Assembly: GCA_024694965.1 (NCBI GenBank)
Contig: JAILJC010000228.1
Location: forward strand, 1-38,684
Direction: 5' to 3'
Length of the DNA stretch: 38,684 nucleotides
From: Lachnospiraceae bacterium
GTDB lineage: Bacteria > Bacillota > Clostridia > Lachnospirales > Lachnospiraceae
How positions within the stretch are numbered: position 1 is the stretch's first letter; every line of letters begins with the position of its first letter. The notes beneath the pieces are model-generated. The model did not search any database. It saw nothing but the letters and a program-made list of their open reading frames with translations, and had not been told where the DNA came from. The position numbers were made by a program, and so were the translations under genes. This document shows, one piece after another, positions 7,267-16,397 of this stretch.

Positions 7267-10200
7267 TTGGATAAGTACGAATATCAGGTATGCGCCGATC
7301 AGATAAAGACGCTAATAAGTGAGCGAAGGTATGCGGAGGCTATGAACATAGCCGATACCATTGACTGGCGTAAGGTGAGGAGCGTTTCCATGCTCTGCAC
7401 CGTCAGTGAAGTATATAAGATCAACAAAAAGTACGAAGAAGCAAGGGATATACTGTTCCTTGCTTATGACAGATATCCAGGCGGCAGGACCATAGTTTAT
7501 GCACTTTGTGAGCTTGCCATAAAGCTTAACGATGTTCTTCAGGCCAAGGAACTGTATGAGGAATACGTAAGGCTTGCGCCCGAAGATACGGGTAAGTATA
7601 TCCTGCTTTACAAGCTCTATGAGGCTCTTGATGTATCACTTGAAGAGCGCATAGAGGTATTGGAGGAGTTCAAGAAAAGGGACTACAGGGAAAGGTGGGC
7701 CTATGAGCTTGCATACCTGTATCATAAGACAGGTCAGGAGACTCGTTGCGTTCAGGAATGTGACGAGCTTATTTTATGGTTTGGTGACGGCAGGTATGTT
7801 AAGCAGGCAATGGACCTTAAGATGCAGCACACCAGGCTTTCAAAGGAGCAGCAGCTTAAGTATGAAGGCCGTCAGGAACCCATCAATGACAAATTCATGA
7901 ATATGGGGCAGACCCCCGTACAGCAGATATATGATACGGATCCGCAGGCAGGTAATCCCCAGCAGATACCGATGCAGCCTCCCGTTCAGCAGCCGTCCAT
8001 GCAGCAGCCCTACGATGCAAGGTATAACGGTTCATATATGGGACAGCCCATGCAGGATCCACAGCAGATGTACATGCAGGGTACATCGGGCGAAGCCGGT
8101 CCTTTAGGACAGGGACAGGATATGCGGATCACTGCCGAGCCGGTGACTTCATCCGGACAGCGTACCGCACAGATGCTTAACACTTCCGAGATCGATTCGA
8201 TCCAGGTACAGCCCGTCAATGTGGGAATGTATAATACGATGGATCTTCAGAACGGCCTGTCGGAGAATATCAAGAAGTTCTTCGAACGCGAAAATGCCCG
8301 TGCGATCGATGAAGGCGTCACACTGAGCGCCGATCCCGAATCTTATGACCGCTTATATGAAAATAATACGATGGATATCCCTGGATCTACCGATGAGATC
8401 GGCATGAGTGAAGAAAACGGCCCGGTGATAACCGTAAGTGAGATAACACCGTCGGAGAACGAACTGGATGATGTTCCGGGCAACGAGGAAGACGTCCAGA
8501 TCACGACGTTTATGCCTGACAAAGAGGAAATCTACAAGTCCGGCAGCTATAGCTATAACACCGAACCCGAAAGCAGCGCAGGCCTGTATATGGCTGCACA
8601 GGAATTGAGTCCGTCCGAGGAGGATGAGGCGGTAATGCAGGCCGTTATGGGACATGACGGGCATGAAATGCCGTCGGATGAAGGCGTGACACCGGTAACG
8701 GGCGAAGTAGCAGCACCTGCGGGGACAATGTCTGCAGGATCAGTACCCGCAGAAGAGGAGCCTGCAGAAGAAGAGCCTGTTGAAGAAGAGACTGCGGCAG
8801 CCGGTACCGGAGCGGCAGACCCGGATGAAGAAGACGACGAGATATACAGGGATGACCTTGACAGTATATATAGGGAATGGGAAGACAAGAAGCGGGAGAG
8901 CGAAGAGAGGCGCATACAGGAGGCAAAAGAGAAGTCACTTGTATGGACCAGCGATATCATGGCTCAGCTTAAGGGCGTCCTTCCCGAGATAGATGATATC
9001 GCAAGGCCTACACCTCCGAGAGTTGTAACCGGAGAGGAAACGGGTGAAGTTCCGGAGATCGAACCCGTATTCAAACCATACCGTACAGCAAGTGCGGGAA
9101 GTGAAGTAAAACCCGCATCGATATCCATACCTCTTCCGGTTGATGATATAGAACAGGCTGCTGAAGCAGGACCGGATTTTGCAAGGCAGCCCGAAGAAAA
9201 ACCGGCGGAAGAACCTGCAGAAGAACCGGTTTATGAGGAAGCTGAACAGGAACTTACAGAAGATACGGAAGAGTCATATGAGGAGGCTGAGCAGGAAGCT
9301 TCTGAAGATGAGGAGTTACCTGAAGAGGAACCTGCAGAAGAATCGGTAGAAGAAGAACAGCCTGAGGAGGAGCCGGTAGAAGAAGAGCTGCCTCAGGAGG
9401 AAGAGCCTGCTGAAGATGAGGAGTTACCTGAAGAAGAACCTGCAGAAGAATCGGTAGAAGAGGAACAGCCTGCAGAAGAACCTATAGAAGAAGAACAGCC
9501 TGAGGAGGAGCCTGTAGAAGAGGAAGAGATACCTGAAGAGGAGCCTGCGGAAGAAGAGCAGTCCGAGGAAGAACCGGCGGAAGAAGAACAGCCCGAAGAG
9601 GAACCTGCAGAAGAGGAAGAGCAGCCTGAGGAGGAGCCCGTAGAAGAGGAAGAGCAGCCCAAAGAGGAACCTGCGGAAGAAAAGCAGCCCGAAGAAGAGC
9701 CCAAGCCGGTGAAGCCAAGAGCGTTTACGCCCTGGAGGGAAGTACCCGACGAAGAGCCGGAACAGGAATCCGCGGATGAGAAAACGGCGGAGGATGAGGC
9801 TGACCGGGGATCCGAAGTAAAGGATGCGGAAGAAGCCGCAACGGAAGAAGCCGCAACGGAAGAAGCGGAAGTTGATTACGGCAATATGGAGATAAGCTAT
9901 GATCCGCATGCAGATATGGGCTTTGATCCGGAAAAGATAGATGTATCGGTCGCAGTGACCAAGGGTGAATTTGACTACTTAAACAACACCGATCCCGGAT
10001 CGGGTAACGATATTTATTTCCGTGAGATAATGAATATCGAGGATTCCGAGGAGGAAGTGTTCGGAGATGAAAAGGCGGGACTTAAGAAGGATGCTTCCGA
10101 AGAGGAGCTGACTTATTCGGAGGATGAAGAGGCCGCCAGAAAGGCAGCATTTGAGGTTACATCCGAGCTTCCCGAATATCCTTATGAAACCCTTGAGGAT

Positions 10201-11160
10201 TACGGCGAGGTTGAAGAGATCGAAGTCATCGAGCAGCCTGAAGGACTCGACGGCATTATGAAGACCAATGACCTTCCGCTTGATGATATAGCAAGGGCCA
10301 ATTATGAGGCCGGGATCGAGCCCGAGGACGACGAAAACGACGAACCGAAAGAAACGTCGAAGAAAAAACATCCAAGCTATATGAAACTCGAAAAGGCTCC
10401 TGTCAGCAAGCGTGATTTTGATAAGGAGGAGCAGCTTGTATTCGGAAGGTTTGAAGGTATCGAGTGGCTGAAGGCTCAGATCGTCAATTCAATAGACAAT
10501 ATTGATATGGATCCTTCCAGGGGTAACGTGCTTGTCATGGGTACCGAAGCGACCGGAAGGCGCTCGATAGCGATAGATGTAGTTAAGGTAATGCAGTCTC
10601 TCGAAGACGGATTTAAAGGAAAGGTTGCCAAGATATCCGGTGAGGCGCTTAATAAAAAGGACATCCCCCTTACCATAAAGAAGTTAAGGCACGGAGCGCT
10701 TATTATTGAGAATTCGGAAGGACTTACCCCTTCATCGGCGCGTATAGTTGCGGAAGCCCTGGAGCTTGAAACAGAGCCGGTGCTTGTCGTGATGGAAGGT
10801 GAGACCACGGGAGTTACGAAGCTCATAAATGCTTCAAAGGATATATTCGACAGGGTATTCAATTCAAGGATCGAGCTTCAGGATTTCACTACCGACGATC
10901 TTGTTGCATACGGCAAGGGTTACGCCCGTGAGAAGGAATATGCTATAGACGAGATGGGAGTACTTGCACTGTACAGGCGTATCGGTGACATGCAGACGCT
11001 TGACCATATCGTGACGCTCGAGGAAGTCAGGGAGATAGTCGATAATGCGATCAAGCATGTTGACAAGAAGAATATGTCCCATTTTGTGGACGTATTGCTT
11101 GCCAAGAGATATGACGACGAGGACTACATCATATTACGAGAGAAGGATTTCATTGTATAA
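7267..11160 (+). CDS. Large TPR, acidic Glu/Pro-repeat and AAA-like protein
   Basis: A 1297-residue protein that I do not recognise as a named family. Residues about 1-190 are helical and TPR-like (YEEARDILFLAYDRYP, QAKELYEEYVRLAPED, ERIEVLEEFKKRD). About 200-285 is Gln/Pro/Met-rich. About 480-820 is very acidic, dominated by EEEP/EEQPEEEP repeats at 640-815. The last 240 residues look like a decayed AAA+ domain: FGRFEGIEWLKAQIVN, VLVMGTEATGRRSIA at about 1090 where a Walker A would be but with Arg for Lys, LIIENSEG as a Walker-B-like strand, and an arginine-bearing FDRVFNSRIEL. It has no signal peptide or membrane segment. TTG at 7267 is preferred because GAGGTG lies six bases upstream; GTG at 7258 falls inside that ribosome site. 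A role as a cytoplasmic scaffold is only a guess. Confidence 0.75.
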   Translation: MDKYEYQVCADQIKTLISERRYAEAMNIADTIDWRKVRSVSMLCTVSEVYKINKKYEEARDILFLAYDRYPGGRTIVYALCELAIKLNDVLQAKELYEEYVRLAPEDTGKYILLYKLYEALDVSLEERIEVLEEFKKRDYRERWAYELAYLYHKTGQETRCVQECDELILWFGDGRYVKQAMDLKMQHTRLSKEQQLKYEGRQEPINDKFMNMGQTPVQQIYDTDPQAGNPQQIPMQPPVQQPSMQQPYDARYNGSYMGQPMQDPQQMYMQGTSGEAGPLGQGQDMRITAEPVTSSGQRTAQMLNTSEIDSIQVQPVNVGMYNTMDLQNGLSENIKKFFERENARAIDEGVTLSADPESYDRLYENNTMDIPGSTDEIGMSEENGPVITVSEITPSENELDDVPGNEEDVQITTFMPDKEEIYKSGSYSYNTEPESSAGLYMAAQELSPSEEDEAVMQAVMGHDGHEMPSDEGVTPVTGEVAAPAGTMSAGSVPAEEEPAEEEPVEEETAAAGTGAADPDEEDDEIYRDDLDSIYREWEDKKRESEERRIQEAKEKSLVWTSDIMAQLKGVLPEIDDIARPTPPRVVTGEETGEVPEIEPVFKPYRTASAGSEVKPASISIPLPVDDIEQAAEAGPDFARQPEEKPAEEPAEEPVYEEAEQELTEDTEESYEEAEQEASEDEELPEEEPAEESVEEEQPEEEPVEEELPQEEEPAEDEELPEEEPAEESVEEEQPAEEPIEEEQPEEEPVEEEEIPEEEPAEEEQSEEEPAEEEQPEEEPAEEEEQPEEEPVEEEEQPKEEPAEEKQPEEEPKPVKPRAFTPWREVPDEEPEQESADEKTAEDEADRGSEVKDAEEAATEEAATEEAEVDYGNMEISYDPHADMGFDPEKIDVSVAVTKGEFDYLNNTDPGSGNDIYFREIMNIEDSEEEVFGDEKAGLKKDASEEELTYSEDEEAARKAAFEVTSELPEYPYETLEDYGEVEEIEVIEQPEGLDGIMKTNDLPLDDIARANYEAGIEPEDDENDEPKETSKKKHPSYMKLEKAPVSKRDFDKEEQLVFGRFEGIEWLKAQIVNSIDNIDMDPSRGNVLVMGTEATGRRSIAIDVVKVMQSLEDGFKGKVAKISGEALNKKDIPLTIKKLRHGALIIENSEGLTPSSARIVAEALELETEPVLVVMEGETTGVTKLINASKDIFDRVFNSRIELQDFTTDDLVAYGKGYAREKEYAIDEMGVLALYRRIGDMQTLDHIVTLEEVREIVDNAIKHVDKKNMSHFVDVLLAKRYDDEDYIILREKDFIV
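9184..9708 (+). repeat. Degenerate in-frame Glu/Pro codon repeats
   Basis: Many imperfect copies of a unit encoding roughly EEEPAEEEQP, built from GAAGAG/CCTGCAG/GAGGAG blocks. Copies near 9310-9345 and 9415-9455 are almost identical. Such arrays change copy number easily. They also create long, spurious Ser/Leu-rich open frames on the opposite strand. Confidence 0.85.
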
Positions 11161-11188
11161 TATTTGATCATCCGGGAGGGCTAGGTTT

Positions 11189-13102
11189 ATGGCAAATGAA
11201 CAGGATTTTTCACCGTTTATTTCCGATATGGACAAGTATCTGTTCGGCTCGGGAACGCACTATGACATTTATAAGAAATTAGGTGCGCATTTAGCCGAGA
11301 AGGACGGAGAAAAGGGAGTGTATTTTGCCGTATGGGCACCCGAAGCCGGGGGAGTATCCGTAGTCGGTGATTTTAACGACTGGAACGAAGGTGCTTCGCC
11401 GATGGTAAAGATCGGGGACATAGGCATTTATGAGCTGTTTATCCCCGGACTTACAACGGGTACGCTGTATAAGTACCTTATCACCACGGCTGCGGGAGAT
11501 AAGCTTTACAAGGCCGATCCTTATGCAAATTATGCGGAGCTGCGTCCGGGTACGGCATCCATAGTAACGGATATACAAAGCTTCAAATGGTCTGATTCTT
11601 CATGGCTTAAAAAGAGGGATGAGCGGAATGTCCAGGAGATCCCGATGGCTATATACGAATGCCATATCGGCTCATGGATGAGGCATCCGGGACGTGATGA
11701 CGAAGGCTTTTACACGTACAGGCAGTTCGCGGACCGTATAGTCGATTATCTCGTGGACATGCACTATACCCATATAGAGCTTATCGGAATAGCCGAGCAT
11801 CCGTTTGACGGATCGTGGGGCTATCAGGTGACCGGGTATTATGCTCCCACTTCAAGATACGGAACGCCTGATGACTTCATGTATATGATCAACAAGCTCC
11901 ATAAGAATAATATCGGAGTTATCCTCGACTGGGTTCCTGCGCACTTCCCCAAGGATGCGCACGGACTTGCCAATTTTGACGGAAGCTGTCTGTATGAGTA
12001 TGCGGATCCCAAAAAGGGTGAGCATCCCGACTGGGGCACGAAGATATTTGATTACGGCAGGAATGAAGTAAAGAATTTCCTTATTGCAAATGCGATTTTC
12101 TGGATAAACGAGTTCCATGTCGACGGATTAAGGGTCGATGCGGTGGCATCCATGCTCTACCTTGATTACGGCAAGAAGGACGGGCAGTGGATCGCAAATA
12201 AATACGGAAGCAATGAGAACCTTGAGGCTATAGAGTTTTTCAAGCATCTTAATTCGCTCATAAGCGGGCGGTATCCCGGAGTTATGATGATAGCGGAAGA
12301 ATCAACCGCATGGCCGAAGATAACGGCAAAACCCGAGGATGACGGACTTGGCTTTACATTCAAATGGAACATGGGCTGGATGCATGATTTCTGCGATTAC
12401 ATGAAGCTTGACCCGATATTCAGGAGGGACAATCATCATAAGATGACCTTTGCGATGAGCTATAACGATGCGGAGAATTATATCCTGGTACTCTCGCATG
12501 ACGAGGTAGTACATCTTAAGTGTTCCATGCTAAACAAGATGCCGGGCTACTACATCGATAAGTTTGCAAACCTCAGGGTAGGATATACATTCATGCTTGG
12601 GCATGCCGGAAAGAAGCTTCTGTTCATGGGTCAGGAGTTTGCCCAGGACAGTGAATGGAACGAGGATAAGGAGCTTGACTGGGGACTTCTTTCTGATCCG
12701 CTGCATGCGGGGATGCAGGCCTATGTCCGTGAGCTGCTTAAGATATACACCAAGTATCCGGCAATGTATGAGCAGGACAGGGGCTTTGCGGGATTTGAAT
12801 GGATCAACGCAAACGATACATACAAGAGCATCTACAGCTTTTACAGAAAGGGTAAGAACGACAAGAAGAACAGGCTGCTGTTCGTAATGAACTTCACACC
12901 CATATCAAGGGATGATTACCGTGTGGGTGTTCCCGAGAAGAAAAAATACAAACTGCTGCTTGACAGTAACGAGGAAAGGTTCGGAGGCAACGGCATGGTA
13001 AGGGAAACAACCTATCAGGCCGAGGAGGTAGAATGGGACGGACAGCCTTATTCGGTATCATATCCTCTGGCGCCTTACGGAGCGGCGATATTCCTGTTCT
13101 AA
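11189..13102 (+). CDS. glgB: 1,4-alpha-glucan branching enzyme
   Basis: A 637-residue glycogen branching enzyme, typical of shorter Firmicute GlgB proteins. It cuts an alpha-1,4 glucan chain and rejoins it as an alpha-1,6 branch. An N-terminal CBM48 domain (GVYFAVWAPEAGGVSVVGDF) is followed by a GH13 barrel. Signatures: IGSWMRHPGR, DWVPAHFPKDAHGLANFDGS, FHVDGLRVDAVASMLYLDYG with nucleophile Asp317, MMIAEESTAWP with acid/base Glu370, VLSHDEVVH with Asp438, and LLFMGQEFAQDSEWNE. GGGAGG precedes the ATG. It follows the large repeat protein by 28 bases and may be co-transcribed with it; no other glycogen gene is nearby. Confidence 0.96.
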   Translation: MANEQDFSPFISDMDKYLFGSGTHYDIYKKLGAHLAEKDGEKGVYFAVWAPEAGGVSVVGDFNDWNEGASPMVKIGDIGIYELFIPGLTTGTLYKYLITTAAGDKLYKADPYANYAELRPGTASIVTDIQSFKWSDSSWLKKRDERNVQEIPMAIYECHIGSWMRHPGRDDEGFYTYRQFADRIVDYLVDMHYTHIELIGIAEHPFDGSWGYQVTGYYAPTSRYGTPDDFMYMINKLHKNNIGVILDWVPAHFPKDAHGLANFDGSCLYEYADPKKGEHPDWGTKIFDYGRNEVKNFLIANAIFWINEFHVDGLRVDAVASMLYLDYGKKDGQWIANKYGSNENLEAIEFFKHLNSLISGRYPGVMMIAEESTAWPKITAKPEDDGLGFTFKWNMGWMHDFCDYMKLDPIFRRDNHHKMTFAMSYNDAENYILVLSHDEVVHLKCSMLNKMPGYYIDKFANLRVGYTFMLGHAGKKLLFMGQEFAQDSEWNEDKELDWGLLSDPLHAGMQAYVRELLKIYTKYPAMYEQDRGFAGFEWINANDTYKSIYSFYRKGKNDKKNRLLFVMNFTPISRDDYRVGVPEKKKYKLLLDSNEERFGGNGMVRETTYQAEEVEWDGQPYSVSYPLAPYGAAIFLF

Positions 13103-13119
13103 GCAGACATGGGATGGTT

Positions 13120-13188
13120 TGGGACCACGGGGACGGTTCTTTTGGCGAGTTAAAATCACTCGCCAAAAGAACCGTCCCCGTGGTCCCA
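13120..13188. repeat. Perfect 31-bp-arm palindrome, REP-like element
   Basis: Two exactly complementary 31-base arms (13120-13150 and 13158-13188) surround a 7-base loop. The core GGGACCACGGGGACGGTTCT resembles GGGGAC(G/C)-rich palindromes scattered in many bacterial genomes as REP-like elements. It has no T tract, so it is not a classical terminator, though it could block decay of the glgB transcript from the 3' side. No transposase is in the window. Confidence 0.85.
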
Positions 13189-13204
13189 TTTGATTATTAA
13201 GGGT

Positions 13205-13231
13205 TAAGGAAAACGATCATCTGTCCGAAAT
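13205..13231 (+). promoter_or_regulatory. Possible sigma-D/sigma-28 promoter of the flagellin operon
   Basis: TAAG, 15 bases, then TCCGAAAT resembles the flagellar sigma factor pattern TAAA-N15-GCCGATAT, with the CCGA core kept. It lies 38 bases before the first gene of a run with flagellin and FliS, which fits late motility control. The match is imperfect. Confidence 0.4.
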
Positions 13232-13268
13232 AAATATCAGCTAAGAAAACATTCACGTGGAGATGACT

Positions 13269-16200
13269 ATGAAGATAGAAAACAGTTTACACCACGATCG
13301 GAATGTTGACATGGAGAAAATTACATACGGTAACTCCTATCAGAAAGGTACGGCAAGGATAGCCGACCAGGTGGGAGGATTTACATTAGACATTTCTGGC
13401 ACAGTTACGGATAACGCTGCTTACGGAATGGGAGAGCTTAAGTCTGCCGATGAAGTAATGCAGGATGCGGGGCATAAGGATATCGCCTTACAGAGAAACT
13501 ACATGGCAGTAATGTCTAATTCTATGTCAGCAGGAGATTACGCCAAATTACAGGAAGAAGGAATATCCGCTACGGATTCCGACATTGAAACGCACGTTAC
13601 GTCGCTTGATAAGATGAAAGCGAAGCTTGCACAGTCGGGAACGATAATAGCCGGATATAACGATGATCTGACGAACGATCAGATATCCGCTATTGCCGGC
13701 GGTGATATTGCAGCCGAGCAGTTGAGGGAAGTGTTCAGCAAAAATGACCTTCCGGTAAATGAGGAAAACGTTAAAGGCGTATCGGATGCCATGTTAAAGG
13801 CAGCAGGCATCACTTCATTATCGGATGATGTCAAAAAATATATGGTTATAAACGGACTCGAACCGACCATTGCAAACCTGTATAAAGCCGAGTACAGTGC
13901 GGGTACGGGTAACGGCAGGCAGGCAAGGGGCTATTACATGGATTCGACGGACGGTTATTATGCAAAGAAGGCGGACGTGTTTGATTTGGAGCAGATCCGC
14001 TCACAGGTAGAAGGCATAATAGACCGGGCGGGACTTCCCGTAAACGATGAGACTATGGCCGAGGCCGAATGGATAATAAAAAGCGGACTCCCGATAACGG
14101 AGAAGGCAGTAAGCATGCTTGACCGCTTAAACAACCTTGAGCTTCCGCTCTCAGGAGAAGACATTATCAATATCTCTGCCATAGCGATAAACGACGGCAG
14201 GACGCCTGTAAACGGAAGCATAGATAAGGCAGAACCGGATCATTTAACGGCCGTAAGGATACAGGATGAAGTAAACGCGATAACAGATGAAGCCGTAGAC
14301 AGGGTAGTAACATCAGGTAAGGAATTAAATATAAAGAACCTGTATGAAGAATCAACAACCCCTCTTTCAAAGCAGGAAGGGGGACAGGATAAAGCCGTTA
14401 CTTTGGATAACGCAGACAGCCTGACTGCAATGAGGCAGCTTGAGGAAACAAGGCTTATGATGAGCGTTGAAGCAAACCTTAAGCTTATAAAGCAGGGTAT
14501 ATCGATAGACTTAGAGCCCTTAAGCAGGCTGGTGGATGAACTTAAGGAAGCGGAAAGAGCTTATTACGAGCCGTTCCTTTTAAACTCCGATGAGAGAAGT
14601 TCGGACGGATCTGTAAAGATACTTGACGATAAGATAGACCTATATAAGCAGACGACGGATGTATTCACAAAACTTCGTACCGTGCCCGCCGAGATACTCG
14701 GAAGGGTAAATACGGGATCGGATGACTTTACCGCAAGGAACTTATCAGAGCAGGGAGAAGCATTAAGGAATTCCTATGCAAAGGCAGGCAGGTCATATGA
14801 AACGCTTATGACGGCGCCGAGGGCCGATCTTGGAGACAGCATCCGCAAGGCATTCGGTAACGTGGATGAAATACTTAAGGATAATGGTTTTGAGTTAAAC
14901 GATATAAACCGGAAAGCGGTAAGGATACTCGGGTATTCGGAAATCGAGATAAATCCCGAGACGATAAGCAGGGTAAGGGAAGCCGACAGGGCAGTGGAAC
15001 GTGTAATGGAGCTTATGACTCCCGCAAAGACACTGGAGCTTATCCGCTCAGGTGAAAACCCGATGGATACAAACATATATGCCCTGCAGCAGCAGCTTGA
15101 AGTATCACCCGATACGGAAAAATCCGAAAGGTACAGCCGATTCTTAAGAAAACTCGAAGAGAAGAACGAGATAAGCGAGCGTGAAAAATCAGCCTTCATC
15201 GGAGTATACAGGCTGATGCGGCAGATAGAGAAGAGCGACGGTAAGCTTATAGGAAACGTTTTATCAAGCGGAGCCGAGCCTACGCTTCGAAACCTGCTTT
15301 CCGCTTCAAGGAGCAACAGGGCTAAGGGAATGGACGTATCCGTTAATGATGATTTTGGCGGATTAAGCGCCCTTAACCAAAGAGGAATCTCGATCTCGGG
15401 TCAGATAGATTCAGGCTTTGCCGGAAGGAACAGGCAGGAAAGAGACACAAACTATCTTACAAGCCTCTCAGGGGAAGCGTTAGATAAGCTGGATCCGGAG
15501 GGGATGCTCAAGTCAGGGATCGATTTTGATAAACCGCTTGAAGATTTTGCATCCGGTATTATAAACGGATATGATAAGGAAGAATCAATAAAAGAACAGT
15601 TAACGCAGGACATGCGTGCAGTCAATGACGCAAAGGCTGTTGATGATAAAGTCATAGAAATGCTTAAGGACTTTAAACAGCCGGTAACGGTTAACAATCT
15701 CCTTGCCGCAAATGCACTTATGATGAACAGGGGCTCTGCACATAAAGCCCTGATGAATGAAGCCGATAAGGCCGACGGATCAAGAGGAGAAGCATTAAAG
15801 GAAGCGGCCCGTAAGCTTACGGATGAATTCACAAGCCGGGAAAGCGCGGATATAAGCTATAAAGAGTTTACCGAAGAGGCGTTAAAAACAGTGACGGAAG
15901 CCGTTGACAATGCGGTAACGGATATAGATGTAAGGGCACTTAAGCTTCTTCATAAGGAGTTAAGCGTTGCGGGAAGTCTTTCGAGACAGCAGAATTATGA
16001 AGTTCCCGTAAATATAGACGGTGAATGGACATCGATAAACTTAAGGCTTGTAAGCAGTTCCGAGGAAGAGGGAAGCGTTATAGCCACAATGGATACCGAA
16101 AAATACGGTAAGGTGGCGGCAAAGTTCTTAATGACCGGTAAGGAATGCAGGGGCTATATAACAAGTGACAGGCAGGACGGAACGGATGCGTTAAAAGCAC

Positions 16201-16385
16201 TTAAGGATGAACTCACGGAGCTTATTTCAAAGGACGGCCGCAGCGTTAAGGAACTTGATTTTGTAAGGAGCGATAAGCTTGACCTTAACGGTTTTGCAAG
16301 GGAAGAAGGAGAAGGAGCGGCAAATGCCGATTCGGCCGACCTATATGAAACGGCAAAGGCGTTTATAAGTATAATAAACAGGTAG
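13269..16385 (+). CDS. Large DUF6240-like protein upstream of flagellin
   Basis: A 1038-residue, mostly helical protein without signal peptide or membrane segment. I connect it tentatively with the DUF6240 family seen beside Lachnospiraceae motility genes. It contains several copies of a short module: DLPVNEENV (about 160), GLPVNDETM (about 255), GLPITEKAV (about 272), ELPLSGEDI (about 291), then looser FELNDINRKAV and IEINPETI. The segment at about 905-1000 (VPVNIDGEWTSINLRLV, then YGKVAAKFLMTG) recalls the C-terminal domain of the hook-length protein FliK, which is only a suggestion. ATG 13269 is chosen because GTGGAG ends six bases upstream; GTG 13257 is part of that ribosome site. The flagellin ATG follows after 12 bases. 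Confidence 0.65.
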   Translation: MKIENSLHHDRNVDMEKITYGNSYQKGTARIADQVGGFTLDISGTVTDNAAYGMGELKSADEVMQDAGHKDIALQRNYMAVMSNSMSAGDYAKLQEEGISATDSDIETHVTSLDKMKAKLAQSGTIIAGYNDDLTNDQISAIAGGDIAAEQLREVFSKNDLPVNEENVKGVSDAMLKAAGITSLSDDVKKYMVINGLEPTIANLYKAEYSAGTGNGRQARGYYMDSTDGYYAKKADVFDLEQIRSQVEGIIDRAGLPVNDETMAEAEWIIKSGLPITEKAVSMLDRLNNLELPLSGEDIINISAIAINDGRTPVNGSIDKAEPDHLTAVRIQDEVNAITDEAVDRVVTSGKELNIKNLYEESTTPLSKQEGGQDKAVTLDNADSLTAMRQLEETRLMMSVEANLKLIKQGISIDLEPLSRLVDELKEAERAYYEPFLLNSDERSSDGSVKILDDKIDLYKQTTDVFTKLRTVPAEILGRVNTGSDDFTARNLSEQGEALRNSYAKAGRSYETLMTAPRADLGDSIRKAFGNVDEILKDNGFELNDINRKAVRILGYSEIEINPETISRVREADRAVERVMELMTPAKTLELIRSGENPMDTNIYALQQQLEVSPDTEKSERYSRFLRKLEEKNEISEREKSAFIGVYRLMRQIEKSDGKLIGNVLSSGAEPTLRNLLSASRSNRAKGMDVSVNDDFGGLSALNQRGISISGQIDSGFAGRNRQERDTNYLTSLSGEALDKLDPEGMLKSGIDFDKPLEDFASGIINGYDKEESIKEQLTQDMRAVNDAKAVDDKVIEMLKDFKQPVTVNNLLAANALMMNRGSAHKALMNEADKADGSRGEALKEAARKLTDEFTSRESADISYKEFTEEALKTVTEAVDNAVTDIDVRALKLLHKELSVAGSLSRQQNYEVPVNIDGEWTSINLRLVSSSEEEGSVIATMDTEKYGKVAAKFLMTGKECRGYITSDRQDGTDALKALKDELTELISKDGRSVKELDFVRSDKLDLNGFAREEGEGAANADSADLYETAKAFISIINR

Positions 16386-16397
16386 GAGGAACGGGAT

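Noticed and set aside
9184-9708. Possible CRISPR array
   Set aside because: Repeats are in-frame, degenerate and contiguous, without unique spacers or cas genes.
9393-9909. Long minus-strand open frames rich in Ser or Phe/Leu opposite the Glu/Pro repeats
   Set aside because: They are the mirror of GAA/GAG/CCT repeats, have no ribosome site or promoter, and exist only because the plus-strand repeats contain no stop complements.
13120-13188. The 31-bp palindrome as an ordinary intrinsic terminator of glgB
   Set aside because: No T tract on either side and the stem is far longer than usual; described as a REP-like repeat instead.
14774-15316. Ser-rich minus-strand open frame opposite the DUF6240-like gene
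   Set aside because: Low-complexity shadow of a Glu/Lys/Arg-rich plus-strand protein; no ribosome site.
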